NCBI RefSeq assembly: GCF_010500835.1
Contig: NZ_JAAAMJ010000005.1
Span: forward strand, 161,199 to 225,198
Source of the DNA: Aurantimonas aggregata
GTDB lineage: Bacteria > Pseudomonadota > Alphaproteobacteria > Rhizobiales > Rhizobiaceae
Direction: 5' to 3'
DNA length: 64,000 nt
Positions 20,559-30,907 of this stretch are shown piece by piece. Numbering within the stretch: the stretch's first letter is position 1; every line of letters starts with the position of its first letter. The notes under the pieces were generated by a model. It made no database searches. It worked only from the letters and a program-made list of their open reading frames with translations, and had not been told where the DNA came from. The position numbers and the translations under genes are program-made.

Positions 20559-21527
20559 ATGAAGCCAACCACAATCGTCATTGCCGTGGCCTCGGGCCTA
20601 GCCAGCGCGCTGCTGTTTGCCGGCATCGTGCTGCAATCGGCGTCGGCGGTGAGTCTTGCTCTCGCCGCCCCGATCCCCATCGCCATCGCCAGCCTCGGCT
20701 GGGGCTCGGTCGCCGGTTTCATCGCAGCGGCGATCGCCGGCGCGACGATCTTTGCGGTCACCCTCTCCGTTCCCAGTGCCCTGACGCTGCTCATCTCCAT
20801 GGCGATCCCGACGGCCGTTGCCGGGCACCTGGCGGGTCTGGCACGTCCGGCCGAGGCACCGATGCGGGCCGCCAACGGCAATGTCCCCGCCACGCCGCCA
20901 CTCGACTGGTACCCGCTCGAGCGGGTGCTGATGGCGATCACCGCCATGGCGACGGCGGCCTGCCTGTTTCTCGGCTGGATGCTCGGCTACGACGCTCAGC
21001 TGTTCGTCCCGGCCGTCGCCCAGGCGCTCGGCGAAGGCGGCGTCGCCGGACCCGATGCACCAGACCAGGAACAGTTGCGCGAACTCGCCAGCCTCGTCGT
21101 GTCGCTGGTGCCGTTCGTCCAGCCGGCGATGCTGACGATCATCCTGGTCATCGGGCTCTATCTCGGTGCCACCGTGACCCGCATCTCCAACCGCCTGCCG
21201 CGGCCGCGCGACGACATTCCTTCGATCGCCGGCCTGCCGCGGACAACGCTGTTGGTCTTTGCCGCCGGCCTTGGCGCGGTCCTCGCCGGCGGCACGCTCG
21301 GCCTCATCGGCGCGGTCATCGTCGGGGCCTTCGGCGCAGCTTACACGCTGATCGGCCTGGCCGCTCTTCACCGCCGCAGCCGCGGGCGACCCGGCCGCGG
21401 CCTGGTGCTGTTCACCAGCTATGCGGCGATCCTGCTGCTCTCATTCCCGCTCCTCGTCTTCCTGGGGCTCGGGCTTTTCCAGACCTGGCGACACGGCGAC
21501 GGCACGACCTCGCCTGCCAGCCAGTAA
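20559..21527 (+). CDS. DUF2232-like multi-pass membrane protein
   Basis: This is a 322-residue inner-membrane protein with about eight hydrophobic segments (for example [20 protein letters not shown] and [16 protein letters not shown]). It sits between rpsR and rplI, the position of DUF2232 proteins in many alphaproteobacteria. The family function is not established; the link to ribosomal genes is by position only. Confidence 0.7.
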   Translation: MKPTTIVIAVASGLASALLFAGIVLQSASAVSLALAAPIPIAIASLGWGSVAGFIAAAIAGATIFAVTLSVPSALTLLISMAIPTAVAGHLAGLARPAEAPMRAANGNVPATPPLDWYPLERVLMAITAMATAACLFLGWMLGYDAQLFVPAVAQALGEGGVAGPDAPDQEQLRELASLVVSLVPFVQPAMLTIILVIGLYLGATVTRISNRLPRPRDDIPSIAGLPRTTLLVFAAGLGAVLAGGTLGLIGAVIVGAFGAAYTLIGLAALHRRSRGRPGRGLVLFTSYAAILLLSFPLLVFLGLGLFQTWRHGDGTTSPASQ

Positions 21528-21562
21528 ACGACGCATTCAACCCCTCCAGAAAGGAACTCAAC

Positions 21563-22183
21563 ATGGACGTCATTCTTCTCGAACGCATCGCTCGCCTCGG
21601 CCAGATGGGCGACACCGTGAAGGTGCGCGACGGCTACGCGCGCAACTTCCTCCTGCCGACCGGTCGCGCCCTGCGCGCCAACGAGGCGAACCGCGCCAAG
21701 TTCGAATCGCAGAAGACCCAGCTCGTTCAGCGCAACGAAGAGCGCAAGTCGGAAGCCCAGGAGATCGCCAAGGGTCTCGAGGGTCGCAGCTTCGTCGCGG
21801 TCCGCTCCGCCGGCGAGACCGGTCAGCTCTACGGTTCGGTCTCGACGCGCGACATCGCCGATCTTTTGGCAGCCGACGGCTTCAAGGTCGGCCGCAACGA
21901 GATCGAGCTGCGCCAGCCGATCAAGGCGATCGGCGTCCATGCGATCTCCGTCGCGCTGCACCCGGAGGTCTCGGTCCTCATCAACGTCAACGTCGCCCGT
22001 TCGCCGGACGAAGCCGAGCGCCAGTCGCGCGGTGAGGATCTGACCTCGGCCGATGCGATCTACGGCATCGACGAGGAGGAAGAGTTCGACGAGGACGAGG
22101 AAGCCGAGGGCGAAGCCACCGAGGAAGAGGGCACCGAGACGGCCGCGCCCGACGCCGAGGAAGAGGCCGACGAGGCGCGCTAA
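21563..22183 (+). CDS. rplI: 50S ribosomal protein L9
   Basis: This 206-residue protein starts [17 protein letters not shown] and then carries [18 protein letters not shown], the L9 signature. A C-terminal domain ([20 protein letters not shown]) and an acidic tail ([18 protein letters not shown]) of about 35 residues follow. The acidic extension is common in rhizobial L9. A good intrinsic terminator follows. Confidence 0.96.
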   Translation: MDVILLERIARLGQMGDTVKVRDGYARNFLLPTGRALRANEANRAKFESQKTQLVQRNEERKSEAQEIAKGLEGRSFVAVRSAGETGQLYGSVSTRDIADLLAADGFKVGRNEIELRQPIKAIGVHAISVALHPEVSVLINVNVARSPDEAERQSRGEDLTSADAIYGIDEEEEFDEDEEAEGEATEEEGTETAAPDAEEEADEAR

Positions 22184-22254
22184 GCGCCTTGCAGGCCGGA
22201 TCCGGCGCGTCTGTCGCGGTCGCCAGCCGGTGACGCAGAGTAAACACGAGTATG

Positions 22255-22281
22255 GGGGCTCCACACGGTGGGGCCCCTTTT
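22255..22281 (+). terminator. intrinsic terminator after rplI
   Basis: GGGGCTCCAC / GTGGGGCCCC forms a 10-bp stem with one T-G wobble around a 3-nt loop, followed by TTTT. It lies 72 bp after the rplI stop and closes the ribosomal operon. Confidence 0.85.
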
Positions 22282-22393
22282 CATATGTTCAGTGCGGGTA
22301 TTAACTTCGGTTCGCAATGCAATGGGCGAAGCAACTCCCGGCGGCGTTGACGCCGTCGAGGTTCTTCAGGCTACGGCCAGGAGATCGGCATCC

Positions 22394-23683
22394 ATGAACC
22401 GCATACTTTCCGTCTTCCTTTCTCACCTCTTCAAATCCGGCAACCTCACCATCACCGACGCATCCGGCAACGTCACGCAGTGGGGCGACGGTACCGGCGA
22501 TCCGCTGCACATCCGCTTCAACACGAAGGCGGCGGAACGCGCCGTCGGGCTCCATCCAGGTTTGAAATTCGGCGAGACCTACATGGACGGCGGCCTCGAT
22601 ATCGTCTCCGGGTCGATCTACGAGGTGCTGGCTTTGATCTTTGCGAATGCCGACAGGGGCGACGCCGCCCGCGAGCCCTGGATGCGGGCGATCGCGCGGA
22701 TGCGTCTCCTCTACCGCCGCCATATCCAGAACAACACGCCGACGCGGGCGAGAGCCAACGTCCAGCATCATTACGACCTGTCGGGCGCCCTCTACGACCT
22801 CTTCCTCGACGCCGACCGGCAGTATTCCTGCGCCTATTTCGAAACGCCGGACGCGACGCTGGACGACGCGCAGATCGCAAAGAAGCGGCATATCGCCGCC
22901 AAGCTGTATTACGATCGCCCCGGGCTGCGTACCCTCGACATTGGCTGCGGCTGGGGCGGCATGGGGCTTTATCTCGCCCGGCAGCTGCGGGCCGAGGTCA
23001 CCGGCATCACCTTGTCGGACGAACAGCTCGCGATCGCCCGGCAGCGCGCGGAGAATTCGGGCCTCGCCGACCGCGCGCAGTTCCGGATCGAGGACTATCG
23101 CGACGTGACGGGGCCGTTCGACCGGATCGTGTCGGTCGGCATGTTCGAGCATGTCGGCGTCGATTTCTACGACGACTATTTCAGCCGCTGCGCCGAGCTG
23201 CTCAAAGCGGACGGCGTGATGCTCCTCCATACGATCGGCCGGTTCGAGGAGCCGGCGAACACCAATGCGTTCATCGCCAAATACATCTTCCCCGGCGGCT
23301 ACATCCCGTCCCTGTCGCAGGTTACCGCGGCCGTCGAGCGCGCCGGGCTGATCGTCACCGATGTCGAGGTGCTGCGCCTGCATTATGCCGAGACGCTGCG
23401 CCACTGGCGCGAGCGGTTCGCCGCCCGGCGCGACGAGGCCAGGGCGCTCTACGACGAGCGGTTCTGCCGGATGTGGGAGTTCTATCTCGCGGCCTCGGAA
23501 GCCTCGTTCCGCTGGCAGGACCTGGTGGTCTTCCAGATCCAGCTGACGAAGTCGCGCGAGGCCCTGCCATTGACCCGCGACTACATGTTCGAGGCCGAGG
23601 CCCGGCTGCGCGAGCGCGACGATGCCGACGCCGCAGCTGCATCTCGGGAAGGCGCCTGGCCGGAACGCTGCGCAGCGGAGTGA
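22394..23683 (+). CDS. cfa: cyclopropane-fatty-acyl-phospholipid synthase
   Basis: This 429-residue SAM-dependent enzyme methylenates unsaturated acyl chains in membrane phospholipids. The N-terminal domain is followed by VQHHYDLSGALYDLFLD, QYSCAYFETPDATL, the SAM loop LDIGCGWGGMGLYLA and GMFEHVG, all characteristic of Cfa. The ATG at 22394 (MNRILSVFLSHL) is preferred over the in-frame start at 22268, which lies inside the terminator. Cfa paralogues with other modifications exist, so the exact product is inferred. Confidence 0.88.
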   Translation: MNRILSVFLSHLFKSGNLTITDASGNVTQWGDGTGDPLHIRFNTKAAERAVGLHPGLKFGETYMDGGLDIVSGSIYEVLALIFANADRGDAAREPWMRAIARMRLLYRRHIQNNTPTRARANVQHHYDLSGALYDLFLDADRQYSCAYFETPDATLDDAQIAKKRHIAAKLYYDRPGLRTLDIGCGWGGMGLYLARQLRAEVTGITLSDEQLAIARQRAENSGLADRAQFRIEDYRDVTGPFDRIVSVGMFEHVGVDFYDDYFSRCAELLKADGVMLLHTIGRFEEPANTNAFIAKYIFPGGYIPSLSQVTAAVERAGLIVTDVEVLRLHYAETLRHWRERFAARRDEARALYDERFCRMWEFYLAASEASFRWQDLVVFQIQLTKSREALPLTRDYMFEAEARLRERDDADAAAASREGAWPERCAAE

Positions 23684-23936
23684 CCGAAGGTCACGGACCG
23701 TGGGTGCCACGCCTCCGGCAGCGCGGCGCGAGTCGGTGCCAAGTCGCCTTTATCCACAGGCTGCCGATCCCCTTGAACGCCTGCCGGCGGCCATTCAGCG
23801 ACGGTTCTCCCCATAGTTCATCACAGGCTGCGCCTCGCCCACACCGCGTTCCGTCAAGCACGCAGACTGCTAGGCCCACGGCGCCGGCTCGTGTAGGCAG
23901 AGTGTCATACAGAATCGTGGTCGGGGGTGACGCGGC

Positions 23937-25424
23937 ATGGCGGATGCGGCGCGGAAATTGGACGAGGACGCGGCGGCACTTTACCGCGAGGCGCCGAACA
24001 ATATCGAGGCGGAGCAGGCCCTGCTCGGCGCGATGCTCGTCAACAACGATGCCTATTACGTCGTCCACGACTTCCTGAAGCCGGACCATTTCTTCGAGCC
24101 GCTGCACCGCGAGATCTTCTCCAAGACCTCCGAGATGATCCGGATGGGCAAGATCGCCAACCCGGTGACGATCAAGACCTTCCTCGCCGCCAACGACAAG
24201 GTCGGCGAGCTGACGGTGGCGCAGTATCTCGCCCGGCTCGCGGCCGAAGCCACGACCATCATCAACGCCACCGACTATGGCCGGGCGATCTACGACCTGG
24301 CGATGCGCCGCTCGCTGATCCGGATCGGCGAGGACATGGTCAACATCGCCTTCGACGCGCCGCTCGACATGGAGCCGAAGGGCCAGATCGAGGACGCCGA
24401 GCGGCGGCTGTTCGAGCTTGCCGAGACCGGCCGCTACGACGGCGGCTTCCAGTCCTTCACCGAGGCGGTGACGCTGGCGGTGCAGATGGCGACGGCGGCC
24501 AAGGACCGCGACGGCGGCCTGTCCGGCGTTTCCTCCGGCATCATTGGCCTCGACCGGCGGATGGGCGGGCTGCAGTCGTCGGATCTGATCATCCTTGCCG
24601 GCCGACCGGCGATGGGCAAGACGTCGCTCGCCACCAACATCGCCTTCAATATCGCCGCCGCCTACGAGCCGGCCGAGCAGGCCGACGGCTCCTTCAAGGC
24701 GAAGAACGGCGGCGTCGTCGGCTTCTTCAGCCTCGAAATGTCGGCCGAGCAGCTGGCCACCCGTATCATTTCCGAGCAGACGGAGATCTCGTCCTCGAAG
24801 ATCCGGCGCGGCAACATCAACGACCAGGAGCTGACCAAGCTGATCGCCTGTTCGGAGATGATGCAGAAGCTGCCGCTCTACATCGATCAGACGGGTGGTA
24901 TCTCGATCGCCCAGCTCGCCGCCCGGGCCCGACGCCTGAAGCGCCAGCGCGGCCTCGACGTCATGGTCATCGACTATGTCCAGCTAATGCAGGGCTCGTC
25001 GAAGAACTCGCAGAACCGCGTCCAGGAAATCACCGAGATCACCACCGGCCTGAAGGCTCTGGCGAAGGAACTGTCGGTGCCGATCATCGCGCTGTCGCAG
25101 CTGTCGCGCCAGGTGGAAAGCCGAGAGGACAAGCGCCCGCAGCTCTCCGACTTGCGCGAATCGGGCTCGATCGAGCAGGACGCCGACGTGGTGATGTTCG
25201 TCTATCGCGACGAATACTACCTCTCGAACCGCGAGCCGAAGCCCGGCACCGACGAGCATCTGAAATGGGAGCAGGCGCTGAATGAGGCGCGTGGCAAGGC
25301 CGAGGTGATCATCGCCAAGCAGCGCCACGGACCGACCGGCACCGTGCCCCTCGCCTTCCAGGCCGAATACACGCGCTTCACCGACCTGGCGGACGACACC
25401 TATCTGCCCGAGCGCTACGAATAG
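23937..25424 (+). CDS. dnaB: replicative DNA helicase
   Basis: This is a 495-residue hexameric helicase that unwinds DNA at the fork. It has an N-terminal DnaB domain (NIEAEQALLGAMLVNNDAYY) and a RecA-like domain with Walker A AGRPAMGKTSLA, Walker B VMVIDYVQLM and the ALSQLSRQVE sensor region. No intein is present. The start at 23937 (MADAARKLDE) is accepted. alr follows 8 bp downstream. Confidence 0.95.
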   Translation: MADAARKLDEDAAALYREAPNNIEAEQALLGAMLVNNDAYYVVHDFLKPDHFFEPLHREIFSKTSEMIRMGKIANPVTIKTFLAANDKVGELTVAQYLARLAAEATTIINATDYGRAIYDLAMRRSLIRIGEDMVNIAFDAPLDMEPKGQIEDAERRLFELAETGRYDGGFQSFTEAVTLAVQMATAAKDRDGGLSGVSSGIIGLDRRMGGLQSSDLIILAGRPAMGKTSLATNIAFNIAAAYEPAEQADGSFKAKNGGVVGFFSLEMSAEQLATRIISEQTEISSSKIRRGNINDQELTKLIACSEMMQKLPLYIDQTGGISIAQLAARARRLKRQRGLDVMVIDYVQLMQGSSKNSQNRVQEITEITTGLKALAKELSVPIIALSQLSRQVESREDKRPQLSDLRESGSIEQDADVVMFVYRDEYYLSNREPKPGTDEHLKWEQALNEARGKAEVIIAKQRHGPTGTVPLAFQAEYTRFTDLADDTYLPERYE

Positions 25425-25432
25425 GCACCGTC

Positions 25433-26584
25433 GTGTCCGAACTTGCTAAGGACCGCGCCGTGTCGTCCCGAATGCCGGTGCTGGAGATCGACCGCGCGGC
25501 GCTTCAGTCCAACTGGCGGACGCTGGCGGCTCGCCAGCCGTGCGCGCGCACCGGCGCGGCGGTGAAGGCGGACGGCTACGGGCTCGGCGCTGCCCCCGTC
25601 GCGACAGCGCTGCACGAAGCCGGCTGCCGCGACTTCTTCGTCGCCTGGGCGTCGGAAGGCGTGGCCGTGCGGAAGGCTTTGTCGCAGGCAGGGGCCGACC
25701 CAGGCGCCACGCAGATCTTCGTTCTGCAGGGCCTGGAGCCGGCGACCGTCCCCCTGCATCTCCGGCACGACCTCGTCCCGGTGCTCTCGACGCCGGACGA
25801 CGTCGCCGTCTGGCAGGATGGGCTGAGCACGGCCGGCGCGCGAGCCCCTGCGGCCCTGCAGGTGGAGACCGGGATGAACCGCCTCGGGCTCGACGACGGC
25901 GAAACGCACAAAGCCGCTGCGCTGGCCGTTTCCGGAGATCTGCCGCTCTGCCTGGTGATGAGCCACCTCGCCTCCGCCGACGAGGCGACGGCGCAAAGCG
26001 CCGAGCAGCTGCAGCGGTTCCTGGCGCTGTCCGCGCTTTTCCCCGGCGTGCCGCGCTCGCTGTCCAATTCAGCCGGCACCTTTCTCGGGTCCGATTACGG
26101 CTTCGACCTGACCCGCCCCGGCATCGGCCTCTATGGCGGCCGCGCCGGGCTCGCCGGCGCGTTGCAGCCGGTCGCCCGCCTCACCGCCGCGATCCTGCAG
26201 CTGCGCACCGCCCAAGCCGGCGAGGCCGTCGGCTACGGCGCGGCGACGCGGCTCGACCGCGACACGCGGATCGCCACCGTCGGCATCGGCTATGCCGACG
26301 GCCTGCCGCGCGCCGCCTCCGGCGCCGGCATCGCGTTGCGCCCGCTGTTCCCCGCCGCCGACGCCCTGCTCGCCGGGCAGCGCGTGCCGGTCATCGGCCG
26401 CATCTCGATGGACATGACGCTGCTCGACGTCTCGGCGCTGCCGCAAGACGCCGTCAGGCCCGGCGATCGGGTCGAGTTCTTTGGACCGGGCGTCGCGATC
26501 GACGAGGTCGCCGCGGCGGCGGGGACGATCGCCTACGAACTCTTGACCGGCATGGGCAAGCGGGTGGAACGACGCTGGACCTGA
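25433..26584 (+). CDS. alr: alanine racemase
   Basis: This 383-residue PLP enzyme makes D-alanine for peptidoglycan. The PLP lysine is in AAVKADGYGLGA near residue 45, and the conserved segments NSAGTFLG, GIGLYGG, GIGYADGLPR and RISMDMTLLD follow. The start is GTG at 25433, 8 bp after dnaB. The dnaB-alr-radA order is common in rhizobia. Confidence 0.93.
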   Translation: MSELAKDRAVSSRMPVLEIDRAALQSNWRTLAARQPCARTGAAVKADGYGLGAAPVATALHEAGCRDFFVAWASEGVAVRKALSQAGADPGATQIFVLQGLEPATVPLHLRHDLVPVLSTPDDVAVWQDGLSTAGARAPAALQVETGMNRLGLDDGETHKAAALAVSGDLPLCLVMSHLASADEATAQSAEQLQRFLALSALFPGVPRSLSNSAGTFLGSDYGFDLTRPGIGLYGGRAGLAGALQPVARLTAAILQLRTAQAGEAVGYGAATRLDRDTRIATVGIGYADGLPRAASGAGIALRPLFPAADALLAGQRVPVIGRISMDMTLLDVSALPQDAVRPGDRVEFFGPGVAIDEVAAAAGTIAYELLTGMGKRVERRWT

Positions 26585-26611
26585 CGGTCGTCGAATGTCC
26601 GGGCCGCGGCC

Positions 26612-26935
26612 CTATGGCTTCGACGCTGCGCCAGCGGCCATCTCGCCGAGCATCGCCAGTTCATCTGCCCCGACGACCGCCGCGCCGAGCAGCAGGAGTC
26701 CGTGCAGGACGAGGATCGCCCGCAGCCGCGAACGGAACGGCTCCTTCTGCGTCTTGTGGCGCAGCCGGCGCTGCGCCACGACCGCACCGACGCTGCCGCC
26801 GATCAGCGCAAGCCCGAGCAGCCGGCGCTCCGGCACGCGGCGCCGGCCACGCACCGCCCTCGCCTTGTCGTAGGCGAAGGCGGCATAGGCCGCGACGTTG
26901 ACAACGAGCAGATAGACGAGGACGGCGGGGATCAT
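26612..26935 (-). CDS. DUF1294 family membrane protein
   Basis: This 107-residue protein has an N-terminal hydrophobic segment (VLVYLLVVNVAAYAAFAYDK), then RRVPERRLLGLALIGGSVGA and RRLRHKTQKEPFR, the DUF1294 signature, and a second hydrophobic segment. The ATG at 26935 is the family start. It is convergent with alr and divergent from radA. The function of the family is unknown. Confidence 0.82.
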   Translation of the reverse strand: MIPAVLVYLLVVNVAAYAAFAYDKARAVRGRRRVPERRLLGLALIGGSVGAVVAQRRLRHKTQKEPFRSRLRAILVLHGLLLLGAAVVGADELAMLGEMAAGAASKP

Positions 26936-27120
26936 GGGAGCTCCGGACAGGGCCGCACCCTGCCCTCGCCGTTTCGCCGCGCCCGAAGGCGCGACGTTCG
27001 GCAGAACCGGAACGGATACGGCCCGCAGTAACGCAATGGCGGCATCCGCGGTAGAGCCGCCCTTGTTTCTGATTTGTTCTCCCTTCATATTGGCGAAACT
27101 CCCGTTCGACGAAAGACCGC

Positions 27121-28512
27121 ATGGCCAAGCCCAAACTCTCCTTCATCTGCCAGAACTGCGGCTCGGTGACCGCCCGCTGGCAGGGCAAGTGCGAATCCTG
27201 CGGCGAGTGGAACACCATCGTCGAGGAAAACTCCGCCGGCGGCATCGGCGGTGGCCCGCAGGGCGCCTCGCGGCGGCGCGGCCGCCCGTCGGCCTTGCTG
27301 CCGCTTTCCGGCGAGATGGAGGAAGCGCCGCGGATCATCTCGAAGATCGACGAGCTCGACCGGGCGCTCGGCGGCGGCATCGTCCGCGGCTCGGCGATCC
27401 TGATCGGCGGCGACCCTGGCATCGGCAAGTCGACGCTGCTGATGCAGGCGGCGGCCGCCCTTTCCCGCAACGGCCACAGCGTCGTCTACGTCTCCGGTGA
27501 GGAGGCGGTGGCGCAGGTTCGCCTTCGGGCGCAGCGGCTGAAGGCCGCCGACACCGACGTGCAGCTGATGGCCGAGACCAATGTCGAGGACATTCTGGCG
27601 ACGCTGGCCGAGGCGCGGCGGCCGGACCTCGTCATCATCGACTCGATCCAGACCCTCTGGTCGGACATGGCCGATTCAGCGCCCGGCACCGTTACCCAGG
27701 TACGGGCCGGCGTCCAGGCGATGGTGCGCTTCGCCAAGGCCAGCGGCGCGGCGGTGATCCTCGTCGGCCACGTCACCAAGGAGGGCCAGATCGCAGGGCC
27801 GCGCGTCGTCGAGCACATGGTCGACGCCGTCCTCTATTTCGAGGGCGAAGGCGGCCATCACTACCGGATCCTGCGGACTGTGAAGAACCGCTTCGGCCCG
27901 ACCGACGAAATCGGCGTGTTCGAGATGGGCGACCTGGGCCTGCGCGAAGTGCAGAACCCGTCGGAGTTGTTCCTCGGGGAGCGCAACGAGAAGGCGCCGG
28001 GCGCCGCGGTCTTCGCCGGCATGGAAGGCACGCGGCCAGTGCTGGTGGAGATCCAGGCGCTGGTCGCGCCCTCCGCGCTCGGCACGCCGCGACGGGCTGT
28101 GCTCGGCTGGGACCAGCCGCGGCTCGCGATGGTGCTGGCGGTGCTGGAAGCCCATTGCGGCGTCCGGCTCGGCCAGCACGACGTCTATCTCAACGTCGCC
28201 GGCGGGTTCCGCATCTCCGAGCCCGCCGCCGATCTTGCCGTGGCCGCGGCGCTGGTCTCCTCGCTCAGCGGGGCGCCCTTACCCTCGGACTGTGTCTATT
28301 TCGGCGAGATCAGCCTGTCAGGCTCGGTGCGGCCCGTCGCCCATGCCGCCCAGCGCCTCAAGGAGGCCGAAAAGCTCGGCTTCCGCCAGGCCGTGCTGCC
28401 CTCGGCGCCCGCCGACATGCCGCGCTCGCGCGACATGAGCGGCTTCGAGGTGGAGGCGCTGCCGGACCTCGTGGCGCGGGTCGCCGTGGGCGGCGGCGCC
28501 ACAGATGCTTGA
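27121..28512 (+). CDS. radA: DNA repair protein RadA
   Basis: This 463-residue protein promotes branch migration in recombination. It has an N-terminal zinc finger with CQNCGS and CESCGEW, Walker A GGDPGIGKST, the RadA-specific KNRFG motif and a C-terminal Lon-like domain (DVYLNVAGGFRISEPAADLA). The length is normal. cvpA follows. Confidence 0.95.
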   Translation: MAKPKLSFICQNCGSVTARWQGKCESCGEWNTIVEENSAGGIGGGPQGASRRRGRPSALLPLSGEMEEAPRIISKIDELDRALGGGIVRGSAILIGGDPGIGKSTLLMQAAAALSRNGHSVVYVSGEEAVAQVRLRAQRLKAADTDVQLMAETNVEDILATLAEARRPDLVIIDSIQTLWSDMADSAPGTVTQVRAGVQAMVRFAKASGAAVILVGHVTKEGQIAGPRVVEHMVDAVLYFEGEGGHHYRILRTVKNRFGPTDEIGVFEMGDLGLREVQNPSELFLGERNEKAPGAAVFAGMEGTRPVLVEIQALVAPSALGTPRRAVLGWDQPRLAMVLAVLEAHCGVRLGQHDVYLNVAGGFRISEPAADLAVAAALVSSLSGAPLPSDCVYFGEISLSGSVRPVAHAAQRLKEAEKLGFRQAVLPSAPADMPRSRDMSGFEVEALPDLVARVAVGGGATDA

Positions 28513-28632
28513 TTTTCCGCCGTGGCCCTAGTGTAAAATCTCCGTCGAAGGGTTATGCCCAGCGACGCTGCGCGGACGGGACCGGCAAGTTCCGTTCCCG
28601 CTCGCTCCGAAAGGCCAGAGGATCGACCGTTC

Positions 28633-29298
28633 ATGACGCTAACCCTTCTCGACGCGATCCTCTTCGCGATCATGCTCGTCTCGGCGCTTCTGGCGATGGT
28701 GCGTGGTTTCTCCCGCGAGGTCCTGTCGGTCGTCGCCTGGCTCGTCGCCGCCGCCGCCGCGTTCTTCTTCTACCGGCCGCTGACCCCCTACGTGTCCGAG
28801 TACATCGCCTCCGACATGGTGGCGCTGGCGGTCTCGGCCGCGCTGATCTTCCTGCTGACGCTGATCGTCGTGTCTTTCATCACGCTCCGCATCGCCGATT
28901 TCATCATCGACAGCCGCGTCGGCGCGATCGACCGCGCGCTCGGCTTCGTCTTCGGCGCGGTGCGAGGACTGCTGCTCGTCGTCGTCGCCATGCTGTTCTT
29001 CAACTGGCTGGCGCCGGCGAATCAGCCGCAATGGGTCGCCGACGCGCGGAGCAAGCCGTTCCTCGACGATCTCGGCCAGCGGCTGGTGGCGGCGCTTCCG
29101 GATAACCCCGAGCAGGTCATCATGGACCAGATCCAGGGCACCGACGGCGAACCCGATGCCGTCATCGCGCCGGAAGGCACGGATGGCGAGCCCGTCGTCG
29201 TCCCCGTGCCGGACGCGACGGAGGCACCCGGCGAGCCGAGCTCGATCGAGGGGCTGATCGACGAGTCCGGCGATACGCCGCCGCCCGCGGCCAATTGA
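28633..29298 (+). CDS. cvpA: CvpA family membrane protein
   Basis: This 221-residue protein has four hydrophobic segments in about the first 130 residues, with the family pattern MVRGFSREVLSVVAWLVAA and RVGAIDRALGFVFGAVRG, then an acidic, proline-rich tail. CvpA is linked to colicin V secretion and to purF in many genomes. The ATG at 28633 (MTLTLLDAILF) is preferred. Confidence 0.85.
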   Translation: MTLTLLDAILFAIMLVSALLAMVRGFSREVLSVVAWLVAAAAAFFFYRPLTPYVSEYIASDMVALAVSAALIFLLTLIVVSFITLRIADFIIDSRVGAIDRALGFVFGAVRGLLLVVVAMLFFNWLAPANQPQWVADARSKPFLDDLGQRLVAALPDNPEQVIMDQIQGTDGEPDAVIAPEGTDGEPVVVPVPDATEAPGEPSSIEGLIDESGDTPPPAAN

Positions 29299-29417
29299 GG
29301 TTTTTACGGGATTGAACGCTCCGTGCAGCGAAAGACTCGCGCATCGGCAGGCGCGGTCCTATATGATGGCCTCCACGACGGCAGGCCGGCGCGCACCGGC
29401 AAACGGCGGACAATACC

Positions 29418-30869
29418 ATGGATGAGACGCCTTTCGGCGATGACTCGCTGCATGAAGAATGCGGCGTTTTCGGCATTTTCCAACGGACCGACGCGGCCGC
29501 GGTCGTCACGCTGGGGCTGCATGCCCTGCAGCACCGGGGCCAGGAGGCAGCCGGCATCGTCTCCTTCGACGGCTCGCAGTTCCACGTGGAGCGCCATTCC
29601 GGCCTGATCGGCGACACCTTCACCAAGCAGTCGGTGCTCGAGCGGCTGCCCGGCAGCTCGGCGATCGGTCACACGCGCTATGCGACCAGCGGCGGCGGCG
29701 GCCTGCGCAATGTTCAGCCATTTTTCGCCGAGCTCTCCGCCGGTGGCTTCGCCGTCGCCCACAACGGCAACATCACCAACGCGATGACGGTGCAGCGCGA
29801 GCTGCAGCGCCGCGGCTCGATCTTTTCCTCCACCTCCGATACCGAGACGATCCTGCATCTCGTCGCGACCAGTGCCGGTCGGCTGTTCGTCGACAAGCTC
29901 ATCGATGCGCTGTCGCGGCTCGAGGGCGCCTTCTCGCTGGTCGGCCTGTCGTCGAAGAAGATGGTCGGCGTGCGTGACCCGCTCGGTATCCGGCCGCTGG
30001 TGCTCGGCGAGTTCGAAGGGTCGCTGATCCTCGCCTCGGAAACCTGCGCGCTCGACATCATGGGCGCGACCTTCGTCCGCGACATCGCGCCGGGCGAACT
30101 CGTGATCATCACCGAGGACGGGATCGAGAGCATCTTCCCGTTCCAGGCGCGCCGGCCGCGCTTTTGCATCTTCGAGTATGTCTATTTCGCCCGGCCGGAC
30201 TCCAACGTCGAAGGCCGCAACGTCTACGACATCCGCAAGAAGATCGGCGCCGAGCTTGCCCGCGAGAGCCACGCCGAGGCCGACATCGTCGTGCCGGTGC
30301 CGGATTCGGGCGTGCCCGCCGCCATCGGCTACGCCCAGGAAGCCAATCTGCCGTTCGAGCTGGGGATCATCCGCAACCACTATGTCGGCCGGACCTTCAT
30401 CCAGCCGACGGACGCGATCCGCCACATGGGCGTCAAGCTGAAGCACAACGCCAACCGCAGGATCCTCGAGGGCAAGCGCGTGGTGCTGGTCGACGATTCG
30501 ATCGTGCGCGGCACGACCAGCCAGAAGATCGTGCAGATGGTGCGCGAGGCCGGCGCCGCCGAGGTGCACATGCGCATCGCCTCGCCGCCGACCCGGGCCA
30601 GCTGCTTCTACGGTGTCGACACGCCGGAAAAGGGCAAGCTCCTCGCCTCGCGCATGACGATCGAGGAAATGGCCGACTACATCAAGGTCGACTCCCTCGC
30701 CTTCCTGACAATCGACGGGCTCTACCGGGCGGTCGACGAGCCGGAGCGCAACCGGATGATGCCGCAATTCTGCGACGCGTGCTTCACCGGCGACTACCCG
30801 ACCTCGCTCACCGACCAGGACGGCACGGACAACGTCCGCCAGTTGTCGCTGCTCGGCGGCGCGGGTTAG
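29418..30869 (+). CDS. purF: amidophosphoribosyltransferase
   Basis: This 483-residue enzyme catalyses the first committed purine step, transferring ammonia from glutamine to PRPP. The glutaminase nucleophile Cys lies in HEECGVFGIF, exposed after removal of a short propeptide, followed by GHTRYATSGG. The PRPP motif is VVLVDDSIVRGTTS. The class II amidotransferase and PRTase domains are complete. It sits in the cvpA-purF pair and is followed 38 bp later by an SDR. Confidence 0.96.
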   Translation: MDETPFGDDSLHEECGVFGIFQRTDAAAVVTLGLHALQHRGQEAAGIVSFDGSQFHVERHSGLIGDTFTKQSVLERLPGSSAIGHTRYATSGGGGLRNVQPFFAELSAGGFAVAHNGNITNAMTVQRELQRRGSIFSSTSDTETILHLVATSAGRLFVDKLIDALSRLEGAFSLVGLSSKKMVGVRDPLGIRPLVLGEFEGSLILASETCALDIMGATFVRDIAPGELVIITEDGIESIFPFQARRPRFCIFEYVYFARPDSNVEGRNVYDIRKKIGAELARESHAEADIVVPVPDSGVPAAIGYAQEANLPFELGIIRNHYVGRTFIQPTDAIRHMGVKLKHNANRRILEGKRVVLVDDSIVRGTTSQKIVQMVREAGAAEVHMRIASPPTRASCFYGVDTPEKGKLLASRMTIEEMADYIKVDSLAFLTIDGLYRAVDEPERNRMMPQFCDACFTGDYPTSLTDQDGTDNVRQLSLLGGAG

Positions 30870-30907
30870 ACTCTCCTCCTCAACGCCTCGCTTTCGACAG
30901 AGTACGC

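Noticed and set aside
23680..23694. GTGACC-GAA-GGTCAC hairpin as a terminator after cfa
   Set aside because: Only 6 bp with no T-run and overlapping the stop codon; too weak to call.
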